From an uncultured Microbacterium sp. (GTDB lineage: Bacteria; Actinomycetota; Actinomycetes; Actinomycetales; Microbacteriaceae): a DNA stretch of 64,000 nucleotides. The stretch spans positions 1 to 64,000 of the forward strand of contig NZ_CALTTX010000002.1 of assembly GCF_943912325.1 (NCBI RefSeq), given 5' to 3'. Below the pieces are notes generated by a model. It had not been told where the DNA came from. It made no database searches and was given only the letters and a program-made list of their open reading frames with translations. The translations under genes and the position numbers were made by a program. Positions 15,441-23,716 of this stretch are shown here, piece after piece. The number at the start of each line of letters is the position of its first letter. Position 1 is the first letter of the stretch.

Positions 15441-16973
15441 ATGACTGACACGCGCACCGCCGCGCTCCCCGTGCTCGACGTCGACGCTGACGGCGAAGCA
15501 TCCATTCCGACCCGCACCGAATCCGACTCGCTCGGCTCTCTGCAGGTTCCCGCCGACGCATATTGGGGCATTCACACCGCGCGTGCTCTCGAGAACTTTC
15601 CCATCAGCAAGCGGCCCATCTCGGTCTACCCCGACCTCGTGCGCGCTCTCGCGATGGTCAAACAGGCTTCGGCCCGCGCGAACCACGAGATTGGGGTGCT
15701 CGACGACGAGCGCGCCGACCTGATCGATCGCGCGGCGCAGCTCGTGATCGACGGCCAGTTCCACGAGCAGTTCGTGACGGGCGTCATTCAGGGTGGCGCC
15801 GGAACCTCGACCAATATGAACGCGAACGAGGTCATCACCAACATCGCGCTCGAACTCGCGGGGCGAGAGAAAGGCGACTACGCCTTCCTGTCGCCGATCG
15901 ATCACACCAACCGCAGTCAGTCGACGAACGACGTCTACCCGACCGCGATCAAGGTTGGGCTCGCCCTCAACCTGCAGAGCCTGCTCGAAGAGCTAGATCT
16001 CTTGCGGCGGTCGTTCCTCGTCAAGGCGAGCGAGTTCCACGACATCCTCAAGGTCGGAAGAACGCAGTTGCAGGATGCCGTTCCCATGACGCTCGGGCAA
16101 GAGTTCCACGGCTTCGCCACGACGCTCGGCGAGGACCACGCGCGCCTGCTCGAGAACCGCTTCCTGCTGTTCGAGATCAACATGGGCGCGACGGCGATCG
16201 GCACGGGCATCACGACGCACCCCGGCTACCGCGAGGCCGTCGTACGCCACTTGCGCGAGATCACGGCGCTCGATCTCGAATCGGCCGACGATCTCGTCGA
16301 ATCGACGAGCGACACGGGTGCCTTCATGTCGTTCTCTTCATCGCTCAAGCGCAATGCGATCAAGCTGTCGAAGATCTGCAACGATCTGCGACTGCTGTCG
16401 TCGGGTCCGCAGGCGGGCCTCGGCGAGATCAACCTGCCGGCACGGCAGGCCGGATCGAGCATCATGCCCGGCAAGGTCAACCCCGTCATTCCCGAGGTCG
16501 TCAACCAGGTGGCGTTCTCGGTCGCGGGCGCCGACCTCACCGTCACGATGGCGGTCGAGGGTGGGCAACTGCAGCTCAACGCGTTCGAGCCCGTCATCGC
16601 CCACTCGATCTTCCAATCGATCACGTGGATGCGACAGGCGATGTGGACGCTCCGCGTCAACTGCGTCGACGGGATCACCGCGAACCGCGAACGCCTCGGC
16701 GCCATGGTCGGCTCGTCGGTCGGCGTCGTGACGGCGCTGACGCCTTTCATCGGCTATGCGGCCTCCGCGGCGCTCGCCAAGACCGCGCTGCTGACGCACC
16801 GCAACGTCGCCGACCTCGTCGTCGAGGCTGGCCTGATGTCGCGCGAAGAGGTCACGAAGCAGCTCTCGCCCGCACGTCTGTCGGGCCTTGAGGCGATCAC
16901 GGCCGCGATTCCCGTTATCGTGCCGGCCGAGAACATCGTTCCCGTCGACACGTCGGCTCGAACGCAGCACTGA
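15441..16973 (+). CDS. aspA: Aspartate ammonia-lyase
   Basis: Converts aspartate to fumarate and ammonia. The 510-residue member of the fumarase/aspartase superfamily has the signature GSSIMPGKVNP (about 338-348), and the GGAGTSTNMNANEV and HTNRSQSTNDVYPTA motifs that favour aspartase over class II fumarase. It carries an extra N-terminal extension of about 30 residues (VLDVDADGEASIPTRTESDS) before the conserved start of homology. ATG 15441 has AAGGA at suitable spacing. A strong hairpin lies just after the stop codon. No aspartate transporter or asparaginase gene is adjacent. Confidence 0.9.
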   Translation: MTDTRTAALPVLDVDADGEASIPTRTESDSLGSLQVPADAYWGIHTARALENFPISKRPISVYPDLVRALAMVKQASARANHEIGVLDDERADLIDRAAQLVIDGQFHEQFVTGVIQGGAGTSTNMNANEVITNIALELAGREKGDYAFLSPIDHTNRSQSTNDVYPTAIKVGLALNLQSLLEELDLLRRSFLVKASEFHDILKVGRTQLQDAVPMTLGQEFHGFATTLGEDHARLLENRFLLFEINMGATAIGTGITTHPGYREAVVRHLREITALDLESADDLVESTSDTGAFMSFSSSLKRNAIKLSKICNDLRLLSSGPQAGLGEINLPARQAGSSIMPGKVNPVIPEVVNQVAFSVAGADLTVTMAVEGGQLQLNAFEPVIAHSIFQSITWMRQAMWTLRVNCVDGITANRERLGAMVGSSVGVVTALTPFIGYAASAALAKTALLTHRNVADLVVEAGLMSREEVTKQLSPARLSGLEAITAAIPVIVPAENIVPVDTSARTQH

Positions 16974-16989
16974 GCGCGGTACGCGTCTT

Positions 16990-17028
16990 GACTGAGCGGC
17001 CGTCCCGTTTCGGGGTGGCCGCTCAGTC
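16990..17028. terminator. Bidirectional terminator between aspA and the FAA hydrolase gene
   Basis: A 12-bp stem, GACTGAGCGGCC (16990-17001) with its exact complement at 17017-17028, and a 15-nt loop. The right arm covers the last codons of the convergent FAA gene, so one hairpin can end both transcripts. Confidence 0.75.
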
Positions 17029-17898
17029 GGTGATGCGGCAGTGGGTCGTGAGCTCACCGATGCCGTCGATGCCGACGGTGACGGTCGATCCGTCGCGCAG
17101 GAAGATCTGCGGGTCGCGCGAGTAACCGGCGCCGCCCGGGCTGCCCGTCGAGATCAGGGTGCCCGGAAGCAATGTTACGTCGCTCGACAGGTGCGAAACG
17201 AGCGTCTGCACCGAGCGCACCATCTGATCGGTCGACGCGTCTTGCACCGTCTGCCCGTCGACGACGGCCCAGATGTGCAGGTCGCCGGGATCGCCGATCT
17301 CATCGGCGGTGACGACAAACGGCCCCGTGGGGGTGAAACCGTCGAACGACTTGCACCGGCACCACTGCGCTTCGGAGAACTGCACGTCGCGCGCCGTGAT
17401 GTCATTGACGCACGTGTAGCCCCAGACGTAGTCGAGGGCGTCGGCCTCGTCGACGTTGAGCGCGGCGGGGCCGATCACGACGCCGAGTTCGGATTCGTAG
17501 TCGACCGATTCCGACAGCGTGCGCGGCCAGGACGTCGTCTGGCCGTGACCCGTCAGCGAGTTCGGCCACAGTGTGAAGACGGTCGGGGCGGTGTCGGTTT
17601 TGAGCCCGAGCTCGCTCGAGTGCGCCGAGTAGTTCAGCCCGACGGCGATGACGGCGGGCGTGCGGCGAATGGCGGAGCGAAATTCGACGGAATCGACCGG
17701 ATGCCGCCTCACATCGGCGCCCGCCGAAGCGAGACCCTCGCGTACGCGATCGAGCTCGTCGGCGCCCCGCTCGATGAGCGTCTGCAGGTCATCGGGCGCC
17801 CCCTCGTAGAGCTCCGCGACGCGCACGAGCTCGTCGCCCTCCGCGACGACGAGAGTGATGGATGCGTCGGACGAAGGGACCACATGAGCGAAACGCAT
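17023..17898 (-). CDS. Fumarylacetoacetate hydrolase family protein
   Basis: A 291-residue member of the FAH family, metal-dependent hydrolases, decarboxylases or isomerases of oxo-acids. Visible motifs: VAVGLNYSAHSSE, the Glu-rich metal site SVDYESELGVVIG, VWGYTCVNDITARDVQ, KSFDGFTPTGPFVV and GTLISTGSPGGAGYSRDP. These place it with catechol-type 2-oxo-hydroxy-acid isomerases/hydrolases or acylpyruvases, but the substrate cannot be read from sequence. No aromatic-degradation genes are adjacent, which weakens a specific call. ATG 17898 is 6 nt downstream of a TAGCCT box (plus-strand 17905-17910), hence probably leaderless. Confidence 0.9.
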   Translation of the reverse strand: MRFAHVVPSSDASITLVVAEGDELVRVAELYEGAPDDLQTLIERGADELDRVREGLASAGADVRRHPVDSVEFRSAIRRTPAVIAVGLNYSAHSSELGLKTDTAPTVFTLWPNSLTGHGQTTSWPRTLSESVDYESELGVVIGPAALNVDEADALDYVWGYTCVNDITARDVQFSEAQWCRCKSFDGFTPTGPFVVTADEIGDPGDLHIWAVVDGQTVQDASTDQMVRSVQTLVSHLSSDVTLLPGTLISTGSPGGAGYSRDPQIFLRDGSTVTVGIDGIGELTTHCRITD

Positions 17899-17992
17899 GC
17901 GTCCAGGCTACCGGGCGACCTCGCGCGCGGACGCCCGAGAACGGCCTGTTGACGATCGCCGGTGGCAACGACCCGCTCGCTAGGCTGAGCGC

Positions 17993-19201
17993 GTGAGCAC
18001 TCCGCAGCAGCCATCCGGTGCGTTTCCGCCCGCTCCCGCGTCGGTCGCGCCCGGCGCCCCCGCGCCTTCGGTGATACCTCCGGCGCCGCCGATCGCGCAC
18101 GGCATGCCGGCGCTCCCCGAGGTCGCGCGCAAGGGGCGCTCGACGAGTATTTGGCTCTTCGCCGTGCTCGCGGTGCTCGTGCTCGGTCTCATCGCGTACT
18201 TCGCGGCGGCGCTCGGCGCCGTGGCATCCATCATCGGACTCATCGTCGCGCTCGTGCCGTTCACGGCGGTGCTGTTCTTCGTGCGGCTGATCGACCGGTG
18301 GGAGCCCGAGCCGAAAGGATGGGTCGTCTTCGCGGTGCTGTGGGGAGCCGTCGCGGCGGTCGCTATCGCGCTGCTGGTGGATATCGCCGCAACGATCCTC
18401 TTCGGTCCCTCGCGGGGCGACCTTCGCGAGTTCTTCGATACGGTCGTGCGCGCGCCGATCGTCGAAGAGATCGGCAAGGGGCTCGGGGTGTTCATCGTCT
18501 TCGCGGCCGCGCGCCGCGCCTTCGACGGGCCCGTCGACGGCGTCGTCTACGGAGCGCTGGTCGGTGCGGGGTTCGCCTTCACCGAGAACATTCAGTACTT
18601 CGCCACCAGCTTCATCGAGGGCGGCGCGAGCCAGCTGACGATGACATTCATTCTGCGGGGCCTGCTCTCGCCGTTCGCGCACGCGATGTTCACGGGGGCG
18701 ACGGGCTTCGCTCTCGGCTGGGCCGCGAGTCGCGGGCTGTCGCGCGGCGCCGCGCTCGGCCCGGGCTTCGTCGGGCTGCTCGTCGCGATCGGCCTGCACG
18801 GACTGTGGAACGGTTCGGCCGCGGTCGGGAACTTCTTCGTGCTCTATGCCGTGTTGCAGGTGCCGCTGTTCGTCGGCGCCGTCGTGACCATCGTGCAGCT
18901 GCGCCGTGCCGAGGCGCGGCTCACGCATGCTCGGCTCGGCGAGTTCGCCGCCGCGGGCTGGTTCACACCGCAAGAGGTTGACATGCTCGCAACGCCCCGC
19001 GGGCGGGCGCGGGGGCTCGCGTGGGCGGCAACGCTCGCGGGGGATCGGCGCCCGATCATGCGATCGTTCATTCGCGATGCGACCGAGCTCGCTGCGACCC
19101 GGCAGCGTGTGCTCTCGGGGCGCGACCCGCGCGCCATCGACGACGAGCGGGTGCTGCTCGTCCGCACGGCGGCTGAGCGCCAGGCGCTGCTGTCGTATTG
19201 A
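17993..19201 (+). CDS. PrsW-family intramembrane metalloprotease
   Basis: A 402-residue polytopic membrane protein. A Pro/Ala-rich cytoplasmic N-terminus (about 50 residues) is followed by roughly eight hydrophobic helices. PrsW motifs are seen in order: the Glu-Glu pair in APIVEEIGKG (about residue 158), FAHAMFTGATG with a conserved His, and AIGLHGLWN. In Bacillus, PrsW cleaves an anti-sigma factor; whether this homologue does so is unknown and no anti-sigma gene is adjacent. The C-terminal 100 residues are soluble. GTG 17993 follows TAGGCT (17981-17986) by 6 nt. Confidence 0.9.
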   Translation: MSTPQQPSGAFPPAPASVAPGAPAPSVIPPAPPIAHGMPALPEVARKGRSTSIWLFAVLAVLVLGLIAYFAAALGAVASIIGLIVALVPFTAVLFFVRLIDRWEPEPKGWVVFAVLWGAVAAVAIALLVDIAATILFGPSRGDLREFFDTVVRAPIVEEIGKGLGVFIVFAAARRAFDGPVDGVVYGALVGAGFAFTENIQYFATSFIEGGASQLTMTFILRGLLSPFAHAMFTGATGFALGWAASRGLSRGAALGPGFVGLLVAIGLHGLWNGSAAVGNFFVLYAVLQVPLFVGAVVTIVQLRRAEARLTHARLGEFAAAGWFTPQEVDMLATPRGRARGLAWAATLAGDRRPIMRSFIRDATELAATRQRVLSGRDPRAIDDERVLLVRTAAERQALLSY

Positions 19202-19215
19202 GCCGCGGCGCATGA

Positions 19216-19313
19216 GCGACGGCGCGGAAGCCGTCGCGCCTGCCGAGAAATCACCGCCAGACAGACTCAGCGCCCGGTGCCGCGGCGATGCCTGCGAGTC
19301 TTCCGGGCGCTGA
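19216..19313 (+). terminator. Two hairpins between the PrsW gene and the FKBP gene
   Basis: GCGACGGC/GCCGTCGC (19216-19237) forms a short 8-bp hairpin just after the PrsW gene. A second hairpin pairs ACTCAGCGCCCGG (19263-19275) with its exact complement (19301-19313). Neither has a good T-tract. The remaining gap to 19451 shows nothing else I can support. Confidence 0.5.
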
Positions 19314-19451
19314 GTGGATCTTCATCCAGTGTGCTCCCGGCCCCGCGGCCGTGTCAAGGGTTTTGGCAGCGCGGCGAAGTGCCTGCGACGGCCGCATCGT
19401 CGGTGCTTTCGGAATCGACCGCGAGTGGGTGGTTCGTGCTTGGATGGATGC

Positions 19452-19817
19452 ATGACGCAATTGAGCAAGCCCGAATTCGACGCCCCCACCGGCCCCGCGC
19501 CGGCTGACCTCGTCATCCGCGACATCGTCGTCGGAGACGGCGCCGAGGCGAAGCCCGGCGACACCGTGACGGTGCACTACGCGGGGGTCGAGTACGACTC
19601 CGGCGAAGAGTTCGACTCGTCGTGGGGTCGTGGCGAAAGCATCCAATTCCCGCTTCGCGGTCTCATTCAGGGGTGGCAGGACGGGATTCCGGGAATGAAG
19701 GTCGGCGGTCGTCGCGAACTCGTCATTCCGCCGCACCTCGCGTACGGCACGTCAGGCGGGCACTTTCTGTCGGGCAAGACCCTGATCTTCATCATTGACC
19801 TCATCGCCGTCGGCTGA
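19452..19817 (+). CDS. FKBP-type peptidyl-prolyl cis-trans isomerase
   Basis: A 121-residue cytoplasmic FKBP, a proline isomerase and folding helper. Family features are clear: PGDTVTVHYAGVEYDSGEEFDSS, the FPLRGLIQGWQDGIPGMKVGGRR core and IPPHLAYGTSG. No signal peptide is present, so this is not the secreted form. ATG 19452 is chosen because homology starts soon after it. An in-frame ATG at 19440 is possible. It stands alone, with hairpins upstream and the yceI-type gene downstream. Confidence 0.93.
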   Translation: MTQLSKPEFDAPTGPAPADLVIRDIVVGDGAEAKPGDTVTVHYAGVEYDSGEEFDSSWGRGESIQFPLRGLIQGWQDGIPGMKVGGRRELVIPPHLAYGTSGGHFLSGKTLIFIIDLIAVG

Positions 19818-19946
19818 AACACAGCGAAGGCGAACTCCCGAGAAAGATTCTTCATTCACGGGAATAGACCTGAACAGCGGTCCGTTGCTTGACGACGGGC
19901 CGCTGTTCTGCGCCCGCACCGTACGCACACGACGTTGGAGAAGACA

Positions 19947-20498
19947 ATGACCTCGACCACCATTCCCGGCTACAAGGCAGGCACTTACGCACTCGACGCC
20001 TCGCACAGCGAGGTGAACTTCGTGGTTCGCCACATGATGATCTCGAAGGTTCGCGGATCGTTCGGCGTCAAGTCGGGCACGTTCGTGCTCGCCGAGAACC
20101 CGCTCGACTCGAGCGTCACGGCGACCGCCGAGACGGCGTCGATCTCGACGGGTGACGAGGGTCGCGACCAGCACTTGCGCTCGGCGGACTTCTTCGACGC
20201 CGAGCAGTTCCCCACGATCGAGTTCGTCTCGACCGCCGTGCGTCAGGACGGCGACGACTTCCTCGTCGACGGCGACTTGTCGCTTCACGGCGTGACCAAG
20301 CCCGTCACCTTCTCGCTCGAGCTCGGTGGTTTCGGCACCGACCCGTGGGGCAACTACAAGGCGGGCGCCACGGCGACCACGACGATCAACCGCGAGGACT
20401 TCGGCCTCACGTGGAACGCGGCGCTCGAGACCGGCGGCGTGCTCGTCGGCAAGGACGTCACGATCTCGCTCGACCTGCAGGGTGCGCTGCAGGCCTGA
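19947..20498 (+). CDS. YceI family protein (lipocalin-like)
   Basis: A 183-residue YceI-domain protein, an eight-stranded barrel that binds long-chain isoprenoids or related amphiphiles in its family. Typical features are GTYALDASHSEVNFVVRHMM near the N-terminus, KSGTFVLAE, the TGDEGRDQHLRSADFFDAEQFPTI region, and SLHGVTKPVTF. There is no signal peptide, so it is predicted cytoplasmic, unlike E. coli YceI. ATG 19947 follows GGAGAAGA at good spacing; the upstream TTG at 19935 overlaps that site. A very strong terminator follows. Confidence 0.93.
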   Translation: MTSTTIPGYKAGTYALDASHSEVNFVVRHMMISKVRGSFGVKSGTFVLAENPLDSSVTATAETASISTGDEGRDQHLRSADFFDAEQFPTIEFVSTAVRQDGDDFLVDGDLSLHGVTKPVTFSLELGGFGTDPWGNYKAGATATTTINREDFGLTWNAALETGGVLVGKDVTISLDLQGALQA

Positions 20499-20531
20499 CG
20501 TTAGGCGCGCGGCGCTCCGCTGGAGGCGCGT

Positions 20532-20573
20532 AATGAAGGGGATGGATGCTTCGTAGCATCCATCCCCTTCATT
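20532..20573 (+). terminator. Strong terminator after the YceI gene
   Basis: A perfect 19-bp stem (arms 20532-20550 and 20555-20573, starting AATGAAGGGG) with a TCGT tetraloop, followed by GTTT. It separates the YceI gene from the convergent MFS gene and may work for both. Confidence 0.85.
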
Positions 20574-20606
20574 GTTTCCGCGCGCCGGGGTGAATCACCG
20601 GGCCGA

Positions 20607-21953
20607 TCAGGGCACGGGGTGCCGAGCGTCGTAGGCGCGGAAGCCGGGGCTCAGGCGCGCGAGCACGCCGACGAGCCCGAGGATCACGATTCCGCCGAGC
20701 AATGGTGGGAACCACAGTGCGGCGAAGGTCGAGAGCACCCCCGCGTAGAGCGCGCCGATGCGCGGGCCACCCGCTACGACGACCGTGAAGATGCCCTGCA
20801 GGCGCCCGCGGATCGCGTCGGGGACGGCGGACTGCATCATCGTCGAGCGGTAGATCGCGCTGACGTTGTCGGCGGCGCCCGCTACCGCGAGCGCGACGAA
20901 GGACGCGACGATCATGACGATGTTGGCCGAGTTCTCAGAGATGTGATCGGGAGCGAACCACCCGAATGACGCTCCCACGAGCACGGCGCCGAACGCGGCG
21001 ATCGCGGCCCCGTAGACGAGGATCGAGCGCTCGATACCGACGCCGTGCCAGCGGTAGCGCCCGATGGGACCCGAGAAGAGGCTCGAGAAAAAGGCGCCGG
21101 CCGCGAACGCGGCCGTGAGGGCACCCGTCGTGAGCGAACCCCCGCCGAGCAGCACGGCGCCGATCGCGGGGAAGAGCGCGAGCGGCTGGCCGAACGTCAT
21201 GGCGATGATGTCGAGGATGTACTGCAGGCGGATGTTGTGCGCGCGCTTCAAGAACCCCAGGCCGTCGCGGAACGAATCGAGCCCCGGTTTCACGATGACG
21301 CCCTCGGGCCGCAGGCTCGGCAAGGTCCAGAGCCCGAGGAACAGGCTGAGCATGAGCACGACGTCGATGCTGTAGGTCCAGGCGTAGCCGGCAAAGGCGA
21401 CGAGCACGCCCGCGAGGGCGGGACCCGCCATGACCATGATTCCCACCGTGATCCCCTGCAGCGCGGCGGCGGCAGGGAGCAGCGAGCGAGGGAGCAGGCG
21501 CGGCGTGATCGCGGCCTTCGTCGCCATGACGATCGAGTTCGCCGCCGAGTTGATGACGCTCAAGAGGTAGAGCGACCACACGCTCTCGGCTCCGCTCCAG
21601 GCGAGGAGCGCGAGCAGAGCGGTGGACGCGAAGGTGATGGATGCCGCGACCAGCGCGACCCGGCGACGGTCGAACGCGTCGGCGAGCATGCCGCCGTACA
21701 GTCCCGCGATCACCATCGGGATGAGTCCCGCGACCGCGACCATCGAGACCGCGAAGGAGTCGTTCGTCAGGTCGTAGACGTGTAGCATGACCGCGACGAT
21801 CGTGAGCTGGCCGCCGAGGCCCGACAGCGTCGAGCCGATCCACAAGCGCGCGAAGGCGGGGCTGACGCGGAACGGGCGCAGGTCGATGAATGCGGCGCGT
21901 GCGCCCGAGGGAGTGTCGATCTCGCCGGTCGGATTCGGAGGGTCGGTGCTCAC
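20607..21953 (-). CDS. MFS transporter (drug or metabolite efflux type)
   Basis: A 448-residue major facilitator with about 12 hydrophobic helices and a polar N-terminus of about 30 residues. Between helices 2 and 3 is GGMLADAFDRRRVAL, the canonical MFS motif A variant (G-x-x-x-D-x-x-x-R-R). It resembles the MFS_3/enterobactin-exporter-like group, many of which are annotated as drug exporters. The substrate is unknown. The start is GTG 21953 (VSTDPPNPTG). It is divergent from rpsO, with 193 bp between the two starts. Confidence 0.9.
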   Translation of the reverse strand: MSTDPPNPTGEIDTPSGARAAFIDLRPFRVSPAFARLWIGSTLSGLGGQLTIVAVMLHVYDLTNDSFAVSMVAVAGLIPMVIAGLYGGMLADAFDRRRVALVAASITFASTALLALLAWSGAESVWSLYLLSVINSAANSIVMATKAAITPRLLPRSLLPAAAALQGITVGIMVMAGPALAGVLVAFAGYAWTYSIDVVLMLSLFLGLWTLPSLRPEGVIVKPGLDSFRDGLGFLKRAHNIRLQYILDIIAMTFGQPLALFPAIGAVLLGGGSLTTGALTAAFAAGAFFSSLFSGPIGRYRWHGVGIERSILVYGAAIAAFGAVLVGASFGWFAPDHISENSANIVMIVASFVALAVAGAADNVSAIYRSTMMQSAVPDAIRGRLQGIFTVVVAGGPRIGALYAGVLSTFAALWFPPLLGGIVILGLVGVLARLSPGFRAYDARHPVP

Positions 21954-22146
21954 GAGGCGGGCAAAACGGTGTCATGGGGGGAGCGGACGTGCACTCGTCG
22001 AGGATATCGTTCGCGCCGGTGCTCTCGGGCGCAGCATCCACTCGTTCCTGCTAGGATCTATAGGTTGCCGTTTTATCGGCCGCGGATAAAGAGAGCTCGC
22101 ACATTAGGTGACGAGCGCCGCGCAACGAGGAGAGAGGGGATCACCT

Positions 22147-22416
22147 ATGGCCCTGGAACAAGACGTCAAGAAGGCGATCATCGAAGAGTACGCAACGCAC
22201 CCCGGTGACACCGGATCCCCCGAGGTGCAGGTCGCTATGCTCTCGCAGCGCATTAAGGACCTCACCGAGCACCTCAAGGAACACAAGCACGACCACCACT
22301 CGCGTCGTGGCCTGTTCCTTATGGTCGGTCAGCGCCGTCGCCTGCTGGGTTACCTGCAGGACATCGACATCAACCGCTACCGTTCGCTCATCGAGCGCCT
22401 CGGACTGCGGCGCTAA
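22147..22416 (+). CDS. rpsO: 30S ribosomal protein S15
   Basis: The 89-residue primary rRNA-binding protein of the 30S platform. The whole S15 pattern is present: TGSPEVQVAMLSQRI, LTEHLKEHKHDHHSRRGL and VGQRRRLLGYL. ATG 22147 follows a GGAGAGAGGGG ribosome-binding region. In many bacteria rpsO directly precedes pnp; here pnp is about 13 kb away, so they do not form an operon. The gene is followed by two copies of a 40-bp repeat and then a strong terminator. Confidence 0.98.
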   Translation: MALEQDVKKAIIEEYATHPGDTGSPEVQVAMLSQRIKDLTEHLKEHKHDHHSRRGLFLMVGQRRRLLGYLQDIDINRYRSLIERLGLRR

Positions 22417-22424
22417 GCAGCCGC

Positions 22425-22522
22425 AGTTCACCCTGAGCAGGCCGCGTGAGCGGTCGTGTCGAAGGGCCGATAACATCGGCCGAGTTCACCCTGAGTAGGC
22501 CGCGCGAGCGGCCGTGTCGGGG
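22425..22522. repeat. Two direct copies of a 40-bp palindrome-containing repeat
   Basis: Copies at 22425-22464 and 22483-22522 both begin AGTTCACCCTGAG and share most positions. Each contains an internal hairpin; in the second it is perfect (GGCCGC-GCGA-GCGGCC, 22498-22513), while the first carries changes. They lie between the rpsO stop codon and its terminator and look like a dispersed REP-type element. Confidence 0.75.
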
Positions 22523-22571
22523 AAGCGCTGAAGCATCAGCGTCTCGCGTGCAATCGCGCGAAACATTCTTG

Positions 22572-22602
22572 GAGGGCCGCCCCACGGTGTGGGGCGGCCC
22601 TC
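22572..22602 (+). terminator. Terminator between rpsO and the 2OG-Fe(II) oxygenase gene
   Basis: A perfect 14-bp stem (GAGGGCCGCCCCAC at 22572-22585 with its complement at 22589-22602) and a 3-nt loop, followed by GCTTTGGTTTT. It is placed to end rpsO transcripts and, in reverse, those of the convergent oxygenase gene. Confidence 0.85.
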
Positions 22603-22621
22603 GCTTTGGTTTTCTGGATGC

Positions 22622-23641
22622 CTATGCGCGCGGTGCCGCGAGCAGGTCGGCGTGCCAGCGCTCGGCGACGTCGGGGTGGGCGCGCAGGCGCGACTTGAGC
22701 GCGTTCTCGCCGTAGAGGGCGTGGATCGGGTTGTCGGGGTCTTGAGTGACACCGCGCGCCTCGGCCGCGAGCTCGGCGGGCAGATCGATGATCGGCAAGC
22801 GCGAGTCGAGCGCGGGGTTGAAGAAGAACGGGATCGAGATGCGGTCATCGGGGTACCGCGGCGAGACGACCCGGTGGTTCGTCGCGATGAGGTAACCGCC
22901 CGTCGCGTACTCGAGCAGTTCGCCGATGTTGACGACGAACGCTCCGGGAACGGGCGGGGCGTCGACCCACTCGCCGTCGCGCTGCACCTGCAGGCCGCCC
23001 TTGCCGGGTTCGACCCACAGCAGGGTCAGCACACCCGAGTCCTTGTGCGCCCCGACGCCCTGCTGCGGGGTCGGGTCTTCGGTGCCGGGGTAGCGCACGA
23101 TCTTGATCAGCGTCGACGGGTCACCGAAGTGCTGGTCGAAGTAGCCCTCGTCGGCGCCGAGCGCGAGCGCCCACGCGCGCAGCAGCTTGCGGGCAACGCC
23201 CGACAGGTGCTCGTGCCACTCGGCAACGACCTCGCGCAGAGCCGGCTGGTTCTCGGGCCACAGGTTCGGGCCGATGAGGCGCAAGTACTCGGCGTCGGCC
23301 GTCTCGGCGGGTGAGAGTGCCGCGCGCTCGGGGCCGATGTCGATCTGCTCGCGCCAGTCGACCTTGCCCTGCGTGCGCTCGCCGCCGATGCGCGTGTAGC
23401 CGCGGAACTGCGGGCTCTCGACGTTTTCGATCGCGAGCTTGTCGGCTTCGGGAAGCTCAAAGAACGCGCGCGCCTCGCGGTGCAAGCGCTGCTCGAGCTC
23501 GGCGGGAATCCCCGTGCCCGTCAGGTAGAAGAACCCCACGTCGTGGGTCGCGGCGCGCAGGTCGTCGCGGAAGGAGGCGGCGGCCTCGGGGCCCTCATCG
23601 AGGCGCGAGAGGTCGAGGATCGGCAGGTTCAGCTCACTCAT
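22622..23641 (-). CDS. Isopenicillin N synthase-like 2OG-Fe(II) oxygenase
   Basis: A 339-residue non-haem iron oxygenase of the IPNS/2-oxoglutarate dioxygenase family. The iron ligands are visible: His and Asp in GAHKDSG (about residue 195) and His in ATNHRVVSP, followed by the 2OG-binding R-x-S in DDRISIPFFF. The N-terminal DIOX_N region (PILDLSRLDEG, GFFYLTGTGI) is typical. The substrate is unknown and no beta-lactam genes are nearby. ATG 23641 follows a TAGTCT box (plus-strand 23648-23653) by 6 nt, so it probably has its own leaderless promoter, although it lies directly downstream of the efe operon. Confidence 0.9.
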   Translation of the reverse strand: MSELNLPILDLSRLDEGPEAAASFRDDLRAATHDVGFFYLTGTGIPAELEQRLHREARAFFELPEADKLAIENVESPQFRGYTRIGGERTQGKVDWREQIDIGPERAALSPAETADAEYLRLIGPNLWPENQPALREVVAEWHEHLSGVARKLLRAWALALGADEGYFDQHFGDPSTLIKIVRYPGTEDPTPQQGVGAHKDSGVLTLLWVEPGKGGLQVQRDGEWVDAPPVPGAFVVNIGELLEYATGGYLIATNHRVVSPRYPDDRISIPFFFNPALDSRLPIIDLPAELAAEARGVTQDPDNPIHALYGENALKSRLRAHPDVAERWHADLLAAPRA

Positions 23642-23716
23642 GGAGTGAGACTACGTCGGGCGGGGCGGCCTCGGCGGAGTATTGCACTGCGTTACCCCGC
23701 GCGGCCGCGACGACGC

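Noticed and set aside
22622..23641. Beta-lactam biosynthesis (isopenicillin N synthase)
   Set aside because: Only the general 2OG-Fe(II) oxygenase fold is shared; no ACV synthetase or other beta-lactam genes are nearby.
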